Assembly (NCBI RefSeq): GCF_014636475.1
Contig: NZ_BMEL01000004.1
Span: 62,001-126,000, forward strand
DNA length: 64,000 nucleotides
From: Halobacillus andaensis
Lineage (GTDB): Bacteria; Bacillota; Bacilli; Bacillales; Halobacillaceae
Direction of reading: 5' to 3'
The notes beneath the pieces are model-generated. The model saw only the letters and a list, made by a program, of their open reading frames with translations, searched no databases and was not told the origin of the DNA. The position numbers and the translations under genes are program-made. Shown one piece after another: positions 60,046 to 64,000 of this stretch (position 1 is its first letter; each line of letters opens with the position of its first letter).

Positions 60046-61392
60046 ATGAATAACGTTCTTGCAACTTTAATCGACATTTTAAGTCAACCCGCCATATTAG
60101 TTGCTCTGATTGCTTTAATTGGATTATTGGCTCAAAGGAAAAACTTGTCTGACACAATGAAGGGAACGACAAAAACGTTTGTAGGATTTCTCGTTATTGC
60201 AGCGGGAGCCGGTATTTTAGAGACGTCACTGGTTCCCTTCGGAGACATGTTCCAGGAAGCATTTAATGTATCTGGAGTAGTGCCGAATAATGAAGCCATT
60301 GTAGCTTTGGCATTAAATGAATATGGTTCAAATACAGCATTAATCATGTTTTTCGGGATGATCGTTAATATCTTAATTGCACGATTTACCAGGTTCAAAT
60401 ATATCTTTCTTACGGGCCACCATACGTTGTATATGGCGTGTATGCTAGCCGTTATTATGGCTGTTGCTGGATTTAATACTGTACCTTTAATCGCAGCAGG
60501 ATCAGTTGCCCTGGGTATCATCATGACGTTATCTCCTGCGATTCTGCAGCCATTTATGAGAAAATTGACAGGAAATGACAATGTAGCATTAGGACACTTC
60601 AGTGCTGTTGGTTATGCACTAAGTGGATTAGTAGGGAAAGCAGTAAAAGGAAAAGAGTCAACATCTACAGAAAAAATCGACTTTCCAAAAGGACTTGGGT
60701 TTCTGCGTGATAGTACAGTAAGTATCGCTTTAACGATGGTCGTTATGTACTTTGTTGTCGCCCTGGCTGCTGGACCAGCTTTTATCGAAGCTGAGCTTAG
60801 TGATGATACCAATTACCTTGTATTTTCACTCATCCAGGCCGGTAATTTTGCAGCAGGTGTATTCATTATTTTAGCAGGGGTGCGCTTGGTGCTTGCAGAA
60901 ATTGTGCCTGCCTTTAAAGGGATTTCTACAAAGCTTGTTCCAAATGCGAAGCCTGCCTTAGATGTTCCAATTGTCTTTACGTATGCTCCGAATGCAGTAT
61001 TAATTGGTTTCTTCTCCAGCTTTGTCGGTGGATTGTTCAGTATGATTATTATGGCTGTTGTAGGAAGTACGATTATTCTTCCTGGAGTTGTACCGCACTT
61101 CTTTACAGGAGCTGCCGCAGGTGTCTTCGGAAATGCAACAGGTGGAGTAAAAGGAGCTGTTGCGGGATCTTTCGTAAACGGTATTATTATTTCATTCCTA
61201 CCAGTCTTTCTCCTGCCGGTATTAGGAGATCTAGGCTTTGCCAATACGACATTCTCTGATGCAGACTTTGGAGTCGGGGGTATATTCTTCGGTACACTTG
61301 CAAATTATGCAGGACCGATGGCTATCGTGATCAGCCTTGTAGTTATTCTGGTGCTCATGGCCATTCCGTTTAGAAGTAAAAAAAGCGCATAA
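60046..61392 (+). CDS. PTS EIIC subunit, ascorbate family (UlaA-like)
   Basis: A 448-residue inner-membrane PTS permease with about 11 helices. ARFTRFKYIFLTGHHTLYMA and GRD-like loop strings such as VALGHFSAVGYALSGLVG are those of the UlaA/SgaT family. The true substrate could differ from ascorbate, since no UlaG, UlaD, UlaE or UlaF gene is present. AAGGGGAG precedes the ATG. A hairpin at 61400-61430 follows. Confidence 0.88.
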   Translation: MNNVLATLIDILSQPAILVALIALIGLLAQRKNLSDTMKGTTKTFVGFLVIAAGAGILETSLVPFGDMFQEAFNVSGVVPNNEAIVALALNEYGSNTALIMFFGMIVNILIARFTRFKYIFLTGHHTLYMACMLAVIMAVAGFNTVPLIAAGSVALGIIMTLSPAILQPFMRKLTGNDNVALGHFSAVGYALSGLVGKAVKGKESTSTEKIDFPKGLGFLRDSTVSIALTMVVMYFVVALAAGPAFIEAELSDDTNYLVFSLIQAGNFAAGVFIILAGVRLVLAEIVPAFKGISTKLVPNAKPALDVPIVFTYAPNAVLIGFFSSFVGGLFSMIIMAVVGSTIILPGVVPHFFTGAAAGVFGNATGGVKGAVAGSFVNGIIISFLPVFLLPVLGDLGFANTTFSDADFGVGGIFFGTLANYAGPMAIVISLVVILVLMAIPFRSKKSA

Positions 61393-61399
61393 AATATGA

Positions 61400-61432
61400 A
61401 AAGAAAGGGGGAGATTCTCCCCTTTTTCTTAT
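61400..61432 (+). terminator. Hairpin between EIIC and PHP genes
   Basis: AAGAAAGGGG-GAGATTCT-CCCCTTTTTCTT followed by ATTTT. It may be a partial terminator. Confidence 0.65.
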
Positions 61433-61482
61433 TTTCCTTAAACAGTGGAAGAAGTAATTTAATATGAAAGAGGGTGTCAGTC

Positions 61483-62280
61483 ATGTATTTAACTGAATAC
61501 CATCATCATACGAATCATTCCTTCGATTCTAAAGCAAATATGGAAGATGTCTGTAAACAAGCCATAATCAAAGGCATCGATGAGATCTGTTTTACGGAAC
61601 ACTTCTCAGTTAACCCAAATGTCCCCACGTACGGCCATATGGATTTTGACCGATACTTCACCCAAATCAAATCCTGCCAAGAAAAATTCAAAGGTGAATT
61701 GACGATTAAAGCGGGGATTGAACTTTGTGAGCCACACCTCTTGATGGATAAGTATCATCTAGAACTTTATAAGCTGGAGCTAGATTTTATCCTTGGCTCA
61801 GTTCATAACATCAACGAAGAAAAACTGCGCAAGTTCATGAATGAGAGGGAGAAGCACGAAGCTTATCGTAAATATTTTGAAGAAGTCTATTCTTTAGTAT
61901 CTTCAGCGGATATTGATGTTTTGGCCCATTTGGATTTGATGAAACGTTACGCCATCGAAACGAAAGGAAACTATTCCTTTACTGATTTTCAGGATATTTT
62001 ACAAAAAATTTTAGAGAAGGCGGTAGAACGGGGAATAGGCATTGAAATCAATACGTCTGGCTTATCAAATGAACATGTGGGGGAAGCTTTTCCTACGATG
62101 GAGATTCTCAACCTTTATAAAAAACTTGGGGGCGAGATTTTAACCATTGGATCAGACTCACATCGAGCCGATACAGTGGGGAACCATTTAGAAGATGCGC
62201 TGCACATGGCGAAGCAGGCTGGTTTTACTCATGTGTATACGTTTGACAATCGGAAGCCGCAGTCGGTGAAAGTAGATTAA
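61483..62280 (+). CDS. PHP-domain phosphoesterase (HisJ/histidinol-phosphatase family)
   Basis: About 265 residues from ATG 61483 with AGAGGGTG upstream. The PHP metal-binding motifs are in order: YHHHTNHSFDSKANMED at the start, CFTEHFSV, LGSVHNI, VLAHLDLMKRY and GSDSHRADTVGNH at the end. This is the trinuclear-metal phosphoesterase fold. It has no his genes near it. As the last gene of a PTS module, it may dephosphorylate a sugar phosphate or an intermediate; the natural substrate is unknown. Confidence 0.82.
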   Translation: MYLTEYHHHTNHSFDSKANMEDVCKQAIIKGIDEICFTEHFSVNPNVPTYGHMDFDRYFTQIKSCQEKFKGELTIKAGIELCEPHLLMDKYHLELYKLELDFILGSVHNINEEKLRKFMNEREKHEAYRKYFEEVYSLVSSADIDVLAHLDLMKRYAIETKGNYSFTDFQDILQKILEKAVERGIGIEINTSGLSNEHVGEAFPTMEILNLYKKLGGEILTIGSDSHRADTVGNHLEDALHMAKQAGFTHVYTFDNRKPQSVKVD

Positions 62281-62283
62281 AGC

Positions 62284-62350
62284 GGTACCTGGTACCAATG
62301 AACAAAAAAGAGGACAGAGGAAGAAATAAAGTATATCGGTACCTGGTACC
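62284..62350. repeat. GGTACC-type palindromic pair, copy 2
   Basis: GGTACCTGGTACC at 62284-62296 and again at 62338-62350, in direct orientation with 41 bases between, immediately after the PHP gene. The same unit occurs at 20198-20238. Confidence 0.6.
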
Positions 62351-62359
62351 GATGTAGGC

Positions 62360-62400
62360 GCACACACTTCATTGACTGTAATGAAGTGTGTGCTTTTGTT
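62360..62400 (+). terminator. Strong terminator
   Basis: GCACACACTTCAT / ATGAAGTGTGTGC perfect 13-base stem, loop eight bases, T-rich tail; between convergent genes. Confidence 0.85.
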
Positions 62401-62417
62401 ATAAGCAGAATAAGTGC

Positions 62418-63449
62418 TCAGTTTTCTTCCTCAAGCTCCTTCATTAAATCCACATTATATTTTTCAATTGCACTCAACGAACCACCATAATTCACATCAG
62501 TGATATACCACGTTTTCTGTGAGAAATAGTCCCGTAATTCTTTAGATTTAAAGATATACCCGTGACGCGCGAAAATTTCATTTCGAGCCAGCCGGAGTTC
62601 ATTTTTCGTTAAGTGGGTGAGCTCGTGTTTCGACAGTCTGTATTGATTGCTGTCTGGCAATAAATAAGTATCAGCGTTGAACGCTTCTGTTGGTTCTAGT
62701 TCGGGCTCTGAGCCAAATACACTCTCACGAAGAATTAATGTGAAGTCTTCTTTACTCGTCCCTGTTAAAACGGGAATGGAGTACCCGCATGATCCGGAAT
62801 AGTTTAGTAGATCTTCGGAAGGTAATTGATCAGGATATTCAGCTGTGCAGCTGTTCCCCACATATACATTCCACTCGTCGCCAAGCGCAATTGATAACTG
62901 ATCAATGGTGTCAAAAACGTCTTCGGCCCAATTTTTTAATGGGGTCAGGTTATCCTGGTCATAAAGGTTGAAGATTTTTTCTAATTGTTGAGCGGGTATT
63001 TCATGAGCATCTATATATAACGTTTGGTTCTGACGAGTGACCCTCCATTCTCCTAATGAAAGATTTCGTCCGGGCAGCTCGATTTGTAGTTGGTTTAACT
63101 GTTCTTTTGTTTGAAGGAGGAGATCTGCCTCTGACTTCTTCCTCTGTTCTTCAGGTTCTATTGTTTCTTCATTGGTTTCCTTGTTACTAGTTTTAGATTC
63201 TTTATTAGAGTGGTTGGAGCTGGCTTTTAATTCACTTTCTGGAGAAAAATAATAGTTCCAGCCGAAAAACAAACCGATTCCTAGCGCGAGGAATAAGCCT
63301 AGTAGTACAGGTAAGGTGGAACGCTTCGATCGTGTGGGCCTTTTTTCTCGTGTTCGGCTTTGGGGTGGAAGGTCCACTTTTTTCCCGCATCCTGTACAGT
63401 AGGATTGATTGTTATTTAGTTTTTGTCCGCAATGTTGACAATGTTCCAT
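62418..63449 (-). CDS. Zinc-ribbon membrane protein with YARHG domain
   Basis: A 343-residue protein. Residues 4-20 form a zinc ribbon (CQHCGQ and CTGCGKK), followed by a basic segment, a membrane helix (STLPVLLGLFLALGIGLFFG) and a serine/glutamate-rich linker. The C-terminus is a YARHG domain: LRLARNEIFARHGYIFKSKE and YFSQKTWY. The domain is extracellular and thought to bind peptidoglycan or another wall part. AAAGGAGGAA precedes the ATG. Function unknown. Confidence 0.85.
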   Translation of the reverse strand: MEHCQHCGQKLNNNQSYCTGCGKKVDLPPQSRTREKRPTRSKRSTLPVLLGLFLALGIGLFFGWNYYFSPESELKASSNHSNKESKTSNKETNEETIEPEEQRKKSEADLLLQTKEQLNQLQIELPGRNLSLGEWRVTRQNQTLYIDAHEIPAQQLEKIFNLYDQDNLTPLKNWAEDVFDTIDQLSIALGDEWNVYVGNSCTAEYPDQLPSEDLLNYSGSCGYSIPVLTGTSKEDFTLILRESVFGSEPELEPTEAFNADTYLLPDSNQYRLSKHELTHLTKNELRLARNEIFARHGYIFKSKELRDYFSQKTWYITDVNYGGSLSAIEKYNVDLMKELEEEN

Positions 63450-63632
63450 AAATTCCTCCTTTGGCTTTAACGACTTATGTGTTTCGTGCCTCTTTAAGAT
63501 ATGGGATTTTTTTCCGAATATGACTTAAAGTTATGTTGGAGGCCATGAAGATAACAAATCACTTTGGTTTAAAGGTGTTGCTGATTTCCAATAAAAACCT
63601 TAGAATGATATACCAAAACAGGAGGTGGTTTC

Positions 63633-64000
63633 ATGGAGAATAGTTTAGTTCAACCAGATGATGTTTGGATATTGTGGGCGTTTCTTGCAGGATGGGCTGC
63701 GATCAGTATTTACTTGGAGCAAAATTATAAGTGGGCATCTAAATTTTCCGGTGCGATTATCGCTTTAGTCGGGGCGATGATTTTAGCGAATGTTGGAGTC
63801 ATCCCATTAGAATCACCCGTATATGATACGGTTTGGGAATATGTGGTGCCGTTGGCCATTCCGCTTCTTCTGTTTCAAGCGAACATTCGAAAGATTTGGA
63901 GTGAAAGTGGCCGGTTATTAATGTTATTTTTCCTAAGTGCTGCCGGTACAGTGGCTGGGGCGATCATTGGATTTTTTCTTTTGAAAGACGTAGTGCCCGG
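63633..64000 (+). CDS. DUF819 family membrane protein, N-terminal part
   Basis: The gene is cut by the window end after about 122 codons. ATG 63633 follows AGGAGGTGG. The visible part has helices VWILWAFLAGWAAISIYL, FSGAIIALVGAMILANVG, VVPLAIPLLLFQANI and LLMLFFLSAAGTVAGAIIG. The pattern matches DUF819/YjcL proteins, putative transporters of unknown substrate. Lone gene with its own promoter region. Confidence 0.75.
   Translation, partial: MENSLVQPDDVWILWAFLAGWAAISIYLEQNYKWASKFSGAIIALVGAMILANVGVIPLESPVYDTVWEYVVPLAIPLLLFQANIRKIWSESGRLLMLFFLSAAGTVAGAIIGFFLLKDVVP

Noticed and set aside
1-64000. tRNA, rRNA, CRISPR arrays, prophage or restriction systems
   Set aside because: No cloverleaf, rRNA-like stretch, regular spaced repeats or phage/defence gene was seen in the window.

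Overview
The window is a chromosomal segment of a low-to-mid GC, endospore-forming member of the Bacillaceae. Evidence for this: AGGAGG-type ribosome binding sites, a GerA-type spore germination operon, a DUF3231 protein, an Sda-like checkpoint peptide, several Spo0E-like phosphatases, YjzC-, YndM-, YrhK- and YqjF-type proteins, and cre-like and Fur-box sites. Proteins are rather acidic, and a mannosylglycerate-type PTS plus alpha-mannosidase locus is present, so a moderately halophilic genus such as Halobacillus is my best guess (inference only). No rRNA, tRNA, CRISPR array or intact mobile element was seen.

Layout. 0-3.3 kb: end of a sodium/solute symporter, an iron alcohol dehydrogenase and a GabD-like aldehyde dehydrogenase. 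3.3-4.9 kb: a dispersed repeat, a Spo0E-like gene and an Sda-like gene. 4.9-7.2 kb: processive glycosyltransferase plus LytR-CpsA-Psr protein. 7.4-15.1 kb: many small stress- or sporulation-type genes with unusually many broken ones: yrhK-like frameshift, CBS-domain gene with a stop, manganese catalase relic, IS1182-like relic. 15.3-20.2 kb: MFS transporter with an ArsR-rhodanese regulator, and a CopB-type ATPase. 20.3-26.3 kb: LacI regulator, sugar ABC importer and GH13 glucosidase, with three operators. 26.5-30.4 kb: small genes, an orphan ABC ATPase and a 2H phosphoesterase. 30.5-34.6 kb: four-gene germinant receptor operon. 35-36.2 kb: small membrane proteins. 36.3-39.4 kb: secreted lipase, an NAT-like protein and a quinone-oxidoreductase-like enzyme. 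39.6-43.5 kb: Fur-controlled siderophore uptake. 44.1-49.6 kb: N-acetylglucosamine PTS, nagA, nagB, nagR and an SIS protein. 49.6-55.1 kb: RpiR regulator, fructose-family PTS and GH38 mannosidase. 55.1-57.5 kb: IS relic, M14 peptidase, HAD phosphatase. 57.6-62.3 kb: PRD regulator, ascorbate-type PTS and PHP phosphoesterase. 62.4-64 kb: YARHG zinc-ribbon protein and start of a DUF819 protein.

How it works together. Most of the window is scavenging: four carbohydrate modules each carry their own regulator (LacI, NagR, RpiR, PRD), and cre-like sites lie before two of them. Both ABC importers lack an ATPase and probably borrow a shared one. The sporulation side holds brakes on the phosphorelay (Sda, Spo0E-like) and a germination receptor. 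The most notable observations are the PTS-PHP module without an EIIA gene, the run of decayed stress genes at 7.4-11 kb, the IS1182-like scars (one of which has removed the start of a GyrI-like gene), and the overlooked Sda/Spo0E pair.
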